This document shows, in pieces, positions 10,240-18,446 of a stretch of DNA of 64,000 bases. Under the pieces are notes generated by a model. The model saw only the letters and a program-made list of their open reading frames with translations, had not been told where the DNA came from and ran no database searches. Every line of letters starts with the position of its first letter. Positions within the stretch are counted from its first letter, which is position 1. The stretch is from assembly GCF_024753565.1 (NCBI RefSeq), contig NZ_JANTPT010000001.1:2063336-2127335 (forward strand), read 5' to 3'. The translations under genes and the position numbers were made by a program. This DNA comes from Mechercharimyces sp. CAU 1602. GTDB lineage: Bacteria > Bacillota > Bacilli > Thermoactinomycetales > JANTPT01.

Positions 10240-11484
10240 CTAAGCGCTTTTTTGCACCAACTTTTCTTCATGCTTCGCTTCACCACGTGCAACTACTGCC
10301 GCACACATGGAATCGCCTGTGATATTGATCGCCGTCCGGCTCATATCTAAGAGGCGATCTACCCCCATCACAATACCGATTCCAGCAACAGGGAGACCGA
10401 CTGACTCAAGAACCAGCGCCAGGGTAATTAGCCCCACACCCGGTACAGCCGCAGTCCCAATTGACGCCATCGTCGCCGTTAAGATGATGGTGAGCTGCTC
10501 CGTTAAGCCCAGATCAATTCCATATAATTGAGCAATAAATAAAGCTGCACACCCCTGCATAATAGCGGTACCATCCATATTAATCGTCGCACCCAGTGGA
10601 AGGACGAAGCTACTCACCTGTTTCGGTACTTTTAATCCGTTTTCCACCCGCTCCATCGTCACAGGTAATGTCGCCGCACTACTACTAGTAGTAAAAGCAA
10701 CTTCCATCGCTGGAGCAATTTTTTTGAAAAATGTAAACGGATTCATTTTTGCAAAGAGAACCAAAAAGCTACTATAGGTAATGGTTGCATGCAGTATCAG
10801 TGCCAGTACCACTGCGAACATGTACCAAGCCATCGCACCTAGCATCTCAATTCCTGAAGCACCCACTGCCCGCGCAATCAAGGCAAATGCGGCATAAGGG
10901 ACGATGATCATCAAAAAGTCTACCAACTTCAACATGATCTGATTACCCTGGTCGATAACCGTGCGTACGGTATCTACTTTACTACCCAAGAAGGCCATTG
11001 CAATCCCGAAGACAAGGGCAAAGAAGATGATTTGTAACATCTGTCCTTCTGCCATTGCTCCCAAGGGATTGGTTGGTATGATGTTTAAAAGCGTATCAAC
11101 GACAGGAGGCGCTTCCTCCACCGTCTTATCAACACTAATCTCTTTTGCTTTTTCCATTGTTATCGAGTTACCTGGTTGGATCACATTAGCTACCAACAAG
11201 GCGATCGAGATAGCAATGGCGGTGGTGGCTAAATAGAGCCCAATCGTTTTTCCACCGATTCGACCCAACTTCTTCGGATCAGCAATACTAGCTGCCCCTA
11301 AGGTGAGGGAGAAAAAGACCAAAGGTACTACGATCATCTTAATTGCTTTGATAAATAGCTCACTGACCGGATTGAATAGGTAGGAATTCAAATACTCAAA
11401 TGCATCTGGAAACCAAATATTTAAAACAATACCCGTGATAAGACCTAAAACAATCCCCAGCAAGATCTTCTTAGTTAAGCTCAT
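10240..11484 (-). CDS. Dicarboxylate/amino acid:cation symporter (DAACS family)
   Basis: The 414-residue membrane protein belongs to the GltP/GltT/DctA family, which imports glutamate, aspartate or C4-dicarboxylates with H+ or Na+. Hydrophobic segments run through the chain, beginning with KKILLGIVLGLITGIVLNIW. The family hallmarks are the serine-rich hairpin FTTSSSAATLPVTME near residue 270 and GATINMDGTAIMQG near 305. Substrate cannot be assigned from sequence. It has its own promoter and terminator and is not part of the pur operon. Confidence 0.93.
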   Translation of the reverse strand: MSLTKKILLGIVLGLITGIVLNIWFPDAFEYLNSYLFNPVSELFIKAIKMIVVPLVFFSLTLGAASIADPKKLGRIGGKTIGLYLATTAIAISIALLVANVIQPGNSITMEKAKEISVDKTVEEAPPVVDTLLNIIPTNPLGAMAEGQMLQIIFFALVFGIAMAFLGSKVDTVRTVIDQGNQIMLKLVDFLMIIVPYAAFALIARAVGASGIEMLGAMAWYMFAVVLALILHATITYSSFLVLFAKMNPFTFFKKIAPAMEVAFTTSSSAATLPVTMERVENGLKVPKQVSSFVLPLGATINMDGTAIMQGCAALFIAQLYGIDLGLTEQLTIILTATMASIGTAAVPGVGLITLALVLESVGLPVAGIGIVMGVDRLLDMSRTAINITGDSMCAAVVARGEAKHEEKLVQKSA

Positions 11485-11576
11485 TTTCTAACTCCTCTCT
11501 CTTTAAAGGTTGCGCCATACCCGGTTCTGTCAACCTAGCTTCGTTCTATGCTAGAGTAAGAGAAAAATCTGACATC

Positions 11577-11585
11577 ATTATACCA
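11577..11585 (-). promoter_or_regulatory. Extended -10 promoter for the symporter
   Basis: The minus strand reads TGGTATAAT at 11585-11577, an extended -10 element about 90 bases before the symporter ATG. No good -35 is visible. The rest of the 324-base gap to the next gene (11485-11808) shows only A/T-rich sequence and no convincing ORF. Confidence 0.5.
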
Positions 11586-11808
11586 TATACGAAGGAATTA
11601 TTCATTAAGATGTCATAACTTTTCTTTTTTGAAGATATTTTACCATATTTATCACTAACCTTTCACAATGCAAAAGGGTGATAGGAAGTGTCGTGATCAG
11701 CATGGCCTCTATTCAAACTATATGCGCCACTTCACAAAAAAAGTAGCCCATCACTTTCACTGAGATCACTTTCACAATCCATTAATGAAGAAGAATCACT
11801 ATGGCTCA

Positions 11809-12285
11809 TCAATAACCCGTCCCACCCCGTAATTGCCAACGTATAAAGGGGAGGGCTTGCTCTGGCATCGTCACATGGGTCATTTTCACATCGCGTAATG
11901 GCAAGGGCAAGCAGACTTGTCTATATATATACCGATCAGCAAAACCATAACCATCTACTTCTGCTGTTGAGGCTGCATAATAAACGACAGGAATTCCAGC
12001 CCAATAGATTGCCCCTAGACACATCGGGCACGGTTCACTGCTAGCAAATAGTATACTATGTGGTAACCGAAAGGAACGGGTGCGACAACAAGCATCACGA
12101 ATTGCCATAATTTCAGCGTGAGCTGTTGGATCCGTACAACCCACCACTCGATTACATCCTACTCCTATCACTTTTCCAAACTGAACAATGATCGCAGCAA
12201 AAGGTCCTCCCCCCATTCCACACTCCACGTTGGTTGTAGCTAAATATAGTACATAGCGCATATACGTGTGTACATCCACTCTCAT
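11809..12285 (-). CDS. guaD: Guanine deaminase-like cytidine deaminase-superfamily enzyme
   Basis: The protein resembles the small zinc guanine deaminase of Bacillus, which turns guanine into xanthine. Zinc ligands are in PTAHAEIMAIRDAC and SSEPCPMCLGAIYWAG; YYAASTAEVDGYGF is also family-like. From the ATG at 12285 it has 158 residues, close to the family's 156. The frame is open further upstream, but that part codes for an unrelated hydrophobic stretch. GAGGGG ends right at this ATG and lies six bases from a GTG at 12279, so the GTG is a possible true start. A role in guanine salvage fits the nearby guanine-sensing pur operon, but it is a separate transcript. Confidence 0.85.
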   Translation of the reverse strand: MRVDVHTYMRYVLYLATTNVECGMGGGPFAAIIVQFGKVIGVGCNRVVGCTDPTAHAEIMAIRDACCRTRSFRLPHSILFASSEPCPMCLGAIYWAGIPVVYYAASTAEVDGYGFADRYIYRQVCLPLPLRDVKMTHVTMPEQALPFIRWQLRGGTGY

Positions 12286-12393
12286 CCCCTCAACTTCCCG
12301 CACACTTATGTACATTATGTATAAGTATATGGATGCACACCACATGAGCAGAACTATACCTTTTAGCCATCTGTTCGCTAACGATGTAAACTT

Positions 12394-12418
12394 AAAAACC
12401 ACCCTGTGCGGGTGGTTT
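12394..12418 (-). terminator. Terminator downstream of the AprX-like protease
   Basis: AAACCACCC and GGGTGGTTT form a nine-base stem with a five-base loop, followed on the minus strand by further T residues. Confidence 0.85.
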
Positions 12419-12427
12419 CCTTATTAT

Positions 12428-13726
12428 TTACGTTGCAGGCACGGCCGGTTCCTGAAAAGTTAAATATTTTTTTGCAAGCGCAACCGCCGCCTGTGCATCG
12501 ATATAACCTGCTTGACAACCCTCCATATGTTGGGCACTGCTCTTTAAAATCGTCTTTACATCATTTGGACTCAAATATGAATTAGCCTCCAACATCAAGG
12601 CAATCACACCTGCACAGATCGGAGTTGCCATCGAGGTTCCAGAAAGGCGAATATAGGTCTTACCCACACGATTTTCCGGCAGTTGCTTTTCGATAGCGGA
12701 GTCCGGTGCAGACAGAGAGACGATGTCTGTACCTGGAACGTAAATATCTGGCTTTACCAACCAATCAATCGTCGGTCCACGACTCGAATACGACGCCCTT
12801 TCATCATCCGACCTTTCCGGGGTATCAAAATCATCGGTAGAACCAACAGTAATAATAACAGGATCTATACCCGGCGTACTGATTGTTCCTGGATATGGCC
12901 CTGAGTTACCTGCCGCTGCACATACCACCATTCCATGGTGCCAAGCTATCTCTACCGCTTGTGCTAGCGGATCTTCACGGTACGTTTCATACGCGTTCGC
13001 ACCTAAAGACATAGAAATCACACGGATATCATGCTTCTCACGATTCTCTACACACCACTCCACTCCTTTAATAACAGTCGAAAGACGACCACTTCCATTA
13101 CCATCAAGCACTTTAATCCCGATCAATGACGCCTCAGGCGCAGGCGAACAATATAATTCTTCCGAATCAAAGCCGTTCCCTGCTGCATCACCCGCACAAT
13201 GAGTTCCATGACCTTGATCATCGTAAGGTTCGCTCTCTCCGTTGACCAGATCAACAAAATCGAGAATTCGTGATGTTGGTTGTACCAAATCAGCATGCGG
13301 ATGAATACCCGTATCGACGATCGCAATCGTCACCCCTTTACCACTTAGGGATTCTGCTTTTTGCAATTGATAAGAACCAATTGTTTTTGAAGCCACATCT
13401 AGAAGAGCATGCACCTCGCGATCATAATAGATCCGATTTACCCCTTCATGTTCTGTCAATCGACGAATAGTCGAAGGTTCCATCCGACCGGAGAGACTAG
13501 AAATAAGAGGCAGTTCTTTTTCCAATCGATTACACTGATCCCCTTGGCATATTTTCTTGACCTCTTGTGGATCGCCCTTCTGCGATAATTGCACTATAAC
13601 AGGGACGGTATCATCGGTAGACTTGTGCTGATGGTGTTGCTGGCGCTGCTCCATCAATTTACCGCGCAATTCGGGATCAAGACGCGAGCCTGCCTCCTCA
13701 AACCATACCTTCTTTCCAAGACCCAT
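12428..13726 (-). CDS. aprX: AprX-like S8 serine protease without signal peptide
   Basis: The 432-residue subtilase has the full triad: Asp138 in VDTGIHPH, His173 in GHGTHCAG and Ser365 in SGTSMATP, with the oxyanion Asn in AAAGNSGP. No signal peptide or membrane segment is seen. The first 130 residues resemble the N-terminal region of the Bacillus AprX protein (for example YYDREVHALLD), which is thought to act in the cytosol late in growth. A symbol is given by this resemblance only. It has its own terminator downstream and does not look like part of an operon. Confidence 0.85.
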   Translation of the reverse strand: MGLGKKVWFEEAGSRLDPELRGKLMEQRQQHHQHKSTDDTVPVIVQLSQKGDPQEVKKICQGDQCNRLEKELPLISSLSGRMEPSTIRRLTEHEGVNRIYYDREVHALLDVASKTIGSYQLQKAESLSGKGVTIAIVDTGIHPHADLVQPTSRILDFVDLVNGESEPYDDQGHGTHCAGDAAGNGFDSEELYCSPAPEASLIGIKVLDGNGSGRLSTVIKGVEWCVENREKHDIRVISMSLGANAYETYREDPLAQAVEIAWHHGMVVCAAAGNSGPYPGTISTPGIDPVIITVGSTDDFDTPERSDDERASYSSRGPTIDWLVKPDIYVPGTDIVSLSAPDSAIEKQLPENRVGKTYIRLSGTSMATPICAGVIALMLEANSYLSPNDVKTILKSSAQHMEGCQAGYIDAQAAVALAKKYLTFQEPAVPAT

Positions 13727-13835
13727 ACGATTCCCCCCTTTACTTATTATTTTAATTGGATATTAATTCGAAAAAATCCTCCCAAAAATAAAGAGCCATC
13801 CCCATTAAATACGGGTGGCGGTAAAATGGTATGAC

Positions 13836-14264
13836 TTAGGCGTTTCTTGGTAGAGAGAGCAAATCTTTCTCCAAACGGGTTGAACAGGTATTGTGAAACC
13901 CTAAATGGCGATAAAATGGAACCAGTTTTTCAGTCCCCTCATCCACTGTAATCCAGATGGAGCGCACTCCCTTATTGCGAAAACGCTCTTCTAATTCACT
14001 CGTCAATATTCTGGCAATCCCGCGTCCCTGATACGACGGATGGACAGCCAAACAATAAAAGAACCCCGTTCCCCCATCCATCGTTCCCACGATCGCACCT
14101 ACAATTTCGTTATCTTCTTCTGCAACCAATACCAGATCACGATCATGAGCCAATTGTTTCGCCATCACTTTTAATGTTTCACTTTCTTCTCTACGCACAG
14201 CATTCATATCCCATATAGTGGAAACCGCATAAATGTCGGACAATTGGAAAGAACGAAGATGCAT
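13836..14264 (-). CDS. GNAT-family N-acetyltransferase
   Basis: The 142-residue protein has the acetyl-CoA-binding motif A of the GNAT fold, YCLAVHPSYQGRGIARIL, near residues 71-88, and a C-terminal VPFYRHLGFHN segment typical of motif B. Its size and layout resemble the small YpeA-type acetyltransferases. The acceptor is unknown. A good ribosome site (AAGGAGG) precedes the ATG. It is the last gene before a patch of small accessory features. Confidence 0.85.
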   Translation of the reverse strand: MHLRSFQLSDIYAVSTIWDMNAVRREESETLKVMAKQLAHDRDLVLVAEEDNEIVGAIVGTMDGGTGFFYCLAVHPSYQGRGIARILTSELEERFRNKGVRSIWITVDEGTEKLVPFYRHLGFHNTCSTRLEKDLLSLPRNA

Positions 14265-14332
14265 GGTGATGTAGTACCTCCTTGGCAGTCAAAAAACCCT
14301 CTTCATATTCTACTAAATCTACTGCTACGTGA

Positions 14333-14503
14333 CAAGAAGATGCGTTTGGCATCGGTCTATTACCTGAGCAGTTAGATTTAATCGGAACCGTCGTTATGGG
14401 AATCGGTATTTCAAAGGGAGTGAGAGGATTTAATTTAGCGGTGAGAATTAGCGGGGCGATCATAACTGCTATCGCAATTGTTTTTCTGCTGTTTGAAATC
14501 TAA
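14333..14503 (+). pseudogene. Remnant of a membrane-protein C-terminus
   Basis: A plus-strand frame bounded by stops codes for 56 residues ending in a hydrophobic helix, beginning about QEDAFGIGLLPEQ and ending FLLFEI. No start codon with a ribosome site precedes it. It looks like the tail of a polytopic membrane protein that lost its 5' part. A faint likeness to the DAFGxG segment of YtaF/MntP-type proteins is not enough for an assignment. Confidence 0.3.
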
Positions 14504-14560
14504 CCGTAATAAGGTTCAGAAAATAAAGAACGTCTCCTATGGATAAAACACAGTCAATTG

Positions 14561-14569
14561 TGGTATTAT
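14561..14569 (+). promoter_or_regulatory. Extended -10 promoter of the convergent RNA
   Basis: TGGTATTAT is an extended -10 element. Transcription would start near 14576, just ahead of the perfect hairpin at 14584-14614. Confidence 0.45.
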
Positions 14570-14575
14570 GTTTAT

Positions 14576-14721
14576 AGAATGCAAAACGGTGAGTCCTGGA
14601 TACACTCACCGTTTACGGAGAAATTGCATGGACACAGAGCGGCGTTAAGCCGAACCCATCGAGGGAAACCTAAAAAATAGTCCACCCCTATAGGTTGTCG
14701 ACCCTGGGCGGACTATTTTTT
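14576..14721 (+). ncRNA. Predicted small RNA convergent with the toxin gene (type I antitoxin candidate)
   Basis: No ORF with a start and a ribosome site is present. The predicted 5' end forms a perfect 11-base stem, AAACGGTGAGT with ACTCACCGTTT. A second hairpin CGGC/GCCG follows, and the RNA would end at the terminator it shares with the oppositely transcribed toxin gene. The segment GGACACAGAGCGGCGTT plus GCCGAACCCATC resembles the leader of the toxin mRNA (GGACATAAAGATCC, GGCGGCGTAGGCTGAA, CCATC), so the DNA holds a diverged inverted repeat flanking the toxin ORF. The layout is like the par/Fst type I systems, but the regulatory mechanism is inference. Confidence 0.5.
14672..14721. terminator. 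Bidirectional terminator shared by toxin gene and convergent RNA
   Basis: AATAGTCC-A-CCC pairs with GGG-C-GGACTATT (one mismatch). A runs lie on the left and T runs on the right, so it should work on both strands. The toxin stop codon TAG lies within the stem. Confidence 0.8.
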
Positions 14722-14814
14722 GTATATGTTGAAAATTAACTCGGCTACCTTTATCAGCAGACCGATTAACAACACAACAAAAGTGAGGATAGCCAGAACT
14801 TCGCTTCCTGTCAT
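14713..14814 (-). CDS. Holin-like small toxin (type I toxin-antitoxin)
   Basis: The 33-residue ORF encodes MTGSEVLAILTFVVLLIGLL followed by IKVAELIFNIYKK. That is a short N-terminal cap, one hydrophobic helix and a basic tail, the pattern of the small putative holin-like toxins of Bacilli. Such peptides insert in the membrane when over-expressed. A strong ribosome site (AGGGGGTG) precedes the ATG at 14814. The gene has its own extended -10 promoter and a long, structured leader, and its stop is inside the shared terminator. It is too short for default gene callers. Confidence 0.75.
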   Translation of the reverse strand: MTGSEVLAILTFVVLLIGLLIKVAELIFNIYKK

Positions 14815-14889
14815 AGGCCCCACCCCCTACCTGATGGATGGATTTTCAGCCTACGCCGCCCGGATCTTTATGTCCAATTCTCGTAATCA

Positions 14890-14898
14890 ATTATATCA
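14890..14898 (-). promoter_or_regulatory. Extended -10 promoter of the toxin gene
   Basis: The minus strand reads TGATATAAT, a perfect extended -10. The start would be near 14883, giving a leader of about 70 bases that contains the repeat shared with the convergent RNA. Confidence 0.6.
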
Positions 14899-15012
14899 CA
14901 ATTTTCCTTCATAATAGAGGAATAATATTGCATCAAATACACCCCTTGCCCCATTTGCTACTCCCATACCTGCTAAGCAGTCATTAAATTCTCCCCAGTC
15001 ACTTTTTTGCAT
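14896..15012 (-). CDS. Doubtful 38-residue ORF next to the toxin
   Basis: An ATG at 15012 opens 38 codons, MQKSDWGEFNDCLAGMGVAN followed by GARGVFDAILFLYYEGKL. The AAAAGGG in front is too close for an ideal ribosome site. The frame stays open upstream to a stop about 17 codons earlier. The glycine-rich, single-Cys sequence is not one I recognise. It may be a fragment of a larger lost gene or a short real peptide. Confidence 0.25.
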   Translation of the reverse strand: MQKSDWGEFNDCLAGMGVANGARGVFDAILFLYYEGKL

Positions 15013-15080
15013 TCCCTTTTTATTCGCAACTTCATAATTAGCTTTTTCTACTTTTCCTTCCTTCTTTCCCTACTACCCGC

Positions 15081-15773
15081 TCATGAATAGATGCTTTCCC
15101 TTCCCTGTGAATCATCTCCTCCACTAACGAGTAACACCCACGGAATAAAAAGAATAAAGGAGCTCCCTAAGACAAACGGCATCAAGAATTCAACCCATTG
15201 TGAAGTAACCACTGCAAACAAGAGCAACGCCCATAAACAAACAGCAGTATAACTGGCCTTTTCCGATAAAAATCGAGAACGCAACATCACAGTTGTAAAA
15301 ATCAGGGCACTTATTGCATAGGCTGTATTACTAAAAAGGGTCATCATTTCTTGCATCAGTTGATCCCATGAGGAAAAATAATGGGCCAGTGCAACAGATG
15401 GCATCTGAAGAAACAGAGCAGCTACTCCAGGGATAATTGTCATTTGAATGAGATGAGTCAATACTCCTGCACTCGCACCAATCACCCAAATTAATAATGC
15501 CAACTGTAAAATAGCGCGAAATTGCCGCCCCAATTTATGCGTTAACATAATTAAGACTAGCACCATTGCCAAAGTTGCCACTATCCAGGCACTCCAAGCG
15601 ATCACTATCTGTGATTGATGATGAGAAATATAGATCATACGTTCCAAGTCAGACCCAAACAACGCTTCAGTTAAAAAAGAGAGTGACAAAATCACTGTTA
15701 CAAGATTGAGTGTTATTGAACAAAGCGTCAAACCCACATATATAGCAGACGAGTTGCCGTTTCCTCTCTTCAT
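15081..15773 (-). CDS. Polytopic membrane protein of unknown function
   Basis: The 230-residue protein has about six hydrophobic segments, at residues near 10-35, 52-77, 86-107, 112-130, 150-165 and 180-220, with few charged residues between them. No family motif is recognised. It ends with a short hydrophilic tail, GGDDSQGRESIYS. It lies 48 bases downstream of uvsE in the same direction and could be co-transcribed with it. No terminator is seen after it. Confidence 0.65.
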   Translation of the reverse strand: MKRGNGNSSAIYVGLTLCSITLNLVTVILSLSFLTEALFGSDLERMIYISHHQSQIVIAWSAWIVATLAMVLVLIMLTHKLGRQFRAILQLALLIWVIGASAGVLTHLIQMTIIPGVAALFLQMPSVALAHYFSSWDQLMQEMMTLFSNTAYAISALIFTTVMLRSRFLSEKASYTAVCLWALLLFAVVTSQWVEFLMPFVLGSSFILFIPWVLLVSGGDDSQGRESIYS

Positions 15774-15821
15774 GCGACACCTCCCCCTCGGATTATTCCT
15801 CCTATCATCACTTGCTTCAGC

Positions 15822-16790
15822 TTATGATTCCTTCCACCGTATCGAAGCTTGATCCATTACCGTGACGGCTGGATGTGAAGCTAATTCCTTTATCAGTCGA
15901 AAAAGAGCCTCGTCTTTTCTTTTTGCTTCAATCATTACATCAAGACGGTCCGTCACTTCAGCCGCCCCTCGTAGTAGTTCCACTGCATCATCAAGATGAA
16001 CATAATCTGCGTGTGCACGCATTTGTGACTCACTTCTCGGGCTGGAGAGGTGAACTTTTGGCGGAAACGGTTCATCTTTCCAAGTTGTCACAATACGGGG
16101 CCAATAATCGGTTAATAAATCCCCTTCATGATTACAACGGTGATGGTGAATATCCAATACAAACGGTGCCCCTACCTCCTCAGCAATCGCTAAGGTTTCA
16201 GCTACCGTAAAGGTTTTATCATCATTTTCCAGACACAAGTATGATTGCAGTCGTCTATCTAATAACGAGAATTGATTGATAAAGTTACGCCCAGCTTTCT
16301 CTTTATTGTTGTAGCTCCCTCCAATATGGATGTTGCACTTATGACTTTGATCCAATTCCATCGCCTCGAGCATCTTCACATGACGATCCAAGCTCGCAAT
16401 AGAAGAGGCTACTACATCGCATCGTGGTGAATTGAGCACAGTAAAATGGTCAGGATGAAAGCCTGTGCGTATCTGATGCTTACGCACCACTTCACCCACT
16501 TGGTAAAAATCATCTTTCAACAATGAAAAGTAATCCAGCCCCTCTATATAATCATGTCCTGCTAAGGGAAGAAGACGGGAAGAGAACCGATAAAAGCGAA
16601 TATCGTGCCCGATACAATGATAAAGCAATCGTTTCGTATTCTGCAGATTCTCCTGTGCAAGACGTACCAGTTTACGTAAAGCAGCCTCACGATCTGCAAT
16701 TTTTTCAAATGCAGAAGCAGTCATTGTCTTGGAGGGCGAGGCATTTTTCACTTGCATACTCATCGCCACAAACCCGAAGCGGACCAACAT
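15822..16790 (-). CDS. uvsE: UV damage endonuclease (UVDE)
   Basis: UvsE nicks DNA 5' of UV photoproducts and starts an alternative excision repair route; Bacillus uses it in spores. From the ATG at 16790 it has 322 residues, starting MLVRFGFVAMSMQVKNASPSKT. Metal-binding and core motifs of this TIM-barrel family are visible: CIGHDIRFYRFSS, FHPDHFTVL, IHIGGSYNNKE, CLENDDKTFTV, VLDIHHHRC and VHLSSPRSE with HADYV. GGGTGA lies five bases before this ATG; the upstream in-frame ATG at 16817 has no such site. Confidence 0.95.
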   Translation of the reverse strand: MLVRFGFVAMSMQVKNASPSKTMTASAFEKIADREAALRKLVRLAQENLQNTKRLLYHCIGHDIRFYRFSSRLLPLAGHDYIEGLDYFSLLKDDFYQVGEVVRKHQIRTGFHPDHFTVLNSPRCDVVASSIASLDRHVKMLEAMELDQSHKCNIHIGGSYNNKEKAGRNFINQFSLLDRRLQSYLCLENDDKTFTVAETLAIAEEVGAPFVLDIHHHRCNHEGDLLTDYWPRIVTTWKDEPFPPKVHLSSPRSESQMRAHADYVHLDDAVELLRGAAEVTDRLDVMIEAKRKDEALFRLIKELASHPAVTVMDQASIRWKES

Positions 16791-16879
16791 ACATTTCACC
16801 CAATTCCTCATTCTCATGGTACAGGTTAAGTTGCTAAGCTACTACTTAGTATATACCAGTAAAAAATGAGTTAATCCTA

Positions 16880-18349
16880 TCATTTCTTACTATTATCCAT
16901 TGACGAATGATAAATAGCATTTGCCATGGCAATTGCCGCTTTCAGAGCAAGACCCTTATCCTCTGTTTCACAAAACTCGGCTTCAATATCCGAGTCTGCT
17001 ACAATCCCACCACCCACATGAAAGGTAGCCATTCCTTTTTGACAAATAATCGTGCGGATAACCATACAAAGATCAAGCCCACCTCGCACATCGCAATACC
17101 CTAGTCCACCTGCATAGATTCCGCGTGGTGAGGATTCTAGCTCTGCTAGTATCTCCAAAGCGCGTATTTTAGGTGCCCCCGTCATCGATCCCCCGGGAAA
17201 GACCGCCCGTACTGCATCAAGAGGATTTAATCCCGCCTGTAACTTCGCTTCAACCGTTGATACGAGTTGGTGAACAGTCGCATATGTCTCCACTTCCAAC
17301 AATTGTGGAACCGATACAGAACCTGTCGTCGCAATTTTGCCGAAATCGTTTCGCACCAAATCTACAATCATCACATTCTCGGCTCGATCCTTTTCATGAT
17401 GACCCAACTGAAACCGTAATATCTCATCTTCTTCTATACTTTTGCCCCGTGGACGTGTACCTTTGATTGGAGAGCTCACCATTCGACCATCTTGATAACA
17501 GCGGAGAAGACGTTCGGGGGAAGAAGAGAGTACTTCCACCCCGTTCAATCTCAAATAGGCGGAAAACGGAGCAGGATTTAATTGACGAAGGATGCGATAC
17601 AACGTCCAACTGTCGGCCTGTAGTAAAGTTCTCACTGGATATGTATAACATGCTTGATATATGTCTCCACGCCCAATATGTTCCTGAATCCGTCTCAATT
17701 TCTCGCGATAATGGATCTTGTCCTCCATCTGCACCTCAAGTTGATCTGCCCAATGCTGGAGTGAGCCTGCATCCCATGTTTCCGTGAGCGAAGCAAGACG
17801 AAACTCATGTTGCTCAAATATCCCTTGGCGAAACGCTTTTAATGCATCCCGAGCTTCTTGCACCGATTCTTCCTGTAACTGCCATTTACTTAACCAGGTG
17901 CGCCTTTCCTTTCGGTCGTAGATCAACATTTTGTCAACAAAAATCCAGCAACTGTCCGGTATATCTTCCCCATTCTCTCTAGTCTGTGTCACAGGTTCAG
18001 CAAAGCTTTTATTTTCAAAAGAAAAGTAGCCTACCCCCCCAGCCAGAAAAGGGATCTCCTCATTATCTGATTCAATATGATCCACTTGCAGCTGTTCTAA
18101 AATCTGCTGTACGGATGAAAAAGGGTCGCCTTCCCCATCATTCACCTCACCTGAGCGCATATTTCGTAGACGGTACCTCTCACCCCAACTTTCCAAGATA
18201 AAGAAAGGGTCGCCTCCCATATAGGAATAGCGACCACGCTCATCATCATTCCCATCCAGCCAGAAGGAATAAGGTTGCTCCCCATAACAAGCCGCAAACA
18301 AGGACTCCAGGTCTATATCATGAGGATATTCTTCGATGAATAATTGCAT
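16880..18349 (-). CDS. pabB: Aminodeoxychorismate synthase component I
   Basis: The enzyme makes 4-amino-4-deoxychorismate for folate. The 489-residue product is a chorismate-binding enzyme. PIKGTRPRG has a Lys where anthranilate synthases have Ala; this Lys marks PabB over TrpE. RAENVMIVDLVRNDFG and FPGGSMTGAPKIRALEI are further signatures. The ATG at 18349 has AAGGAG at the right distance, while the ATG at 18373 lacks one. PabB needs a glutaminase partner (PabA or TrpG) and PabC, neither of which is next to it. Confidence 0.92.
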   Translation of the reverse strand: MQLFIEEYPHDIDLESLFAACYGEQPYSFWLDGNDDERGRYSYMGGDPFFILESWGERYRLRNMRSGEVNDGEGDPFSSVQQILEQLQVDHIESDNEEIPFLAGGVGYFSFENKSFAEPVTQTRENGEDIPDSCWIFVDKMLIYDRKERRTWLSKWQLQEESVQEARDALKAFRQGIFEQHEFRLASLTETWDAGSLQHWADQLEVQMEDKIHYREKLRRIQEHIGRGDIYQACYTYPVRTLLQADSWTLYRILRQLNPAPFSAYLRLNGVEVLSSSPERLLRCYQDGRMVSSPIKGTRPRGKSIEEDEILRFQLGHHEKDRAENVMIVDLVRNDFGKIATTGSVSVPQLLEVETYATVHQLVSTVEAKLQAGLNPLDAVRAVFPGGSMTGAPKIRALEILAELESSPRGIYAGGLGYCDVRGGLDLCMVIRTIICQKGMATFHVGGGIVADSDIEAEFCETEDKGLALKAAIAMANAIYHSSMDNSKK

Positions 18350-18446
18350 AATTATCTCCTTAGCTTTCGTCATACATGGTTTCTGTCACTTTCTTTCATA
18401 ATAAGGGTGTATTTCTTTAGAAAATAAACGTGTAGGAGTGACCCCT

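Noticed and set aside
11809-12402. Guanine deaminase with a membrane-helix N-terminus
   Set aside because: The upstream codons lie before the ribosome site and make a hydrophobic stretch not seen in the family; normal length is reached from 12285.
14191-14463. 90-residue minus-strand ORF
   Set aside because: It is the shadow of the membrane-protein remnant on the plus strand, Pro/Ile-rich and without ribosome site.
14720-14914. 64-residue plus-strand ORF over the toxin
   Set aside because: It is antisense to the toxin gene and its leader, with no ribosome site.
16880-18349. TrpE (anthranilate synthase) identity
   Set aside because: The active site has PIKGT, typical for PabB; TrpE has PIAGT. 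No trp genes are adjacent.
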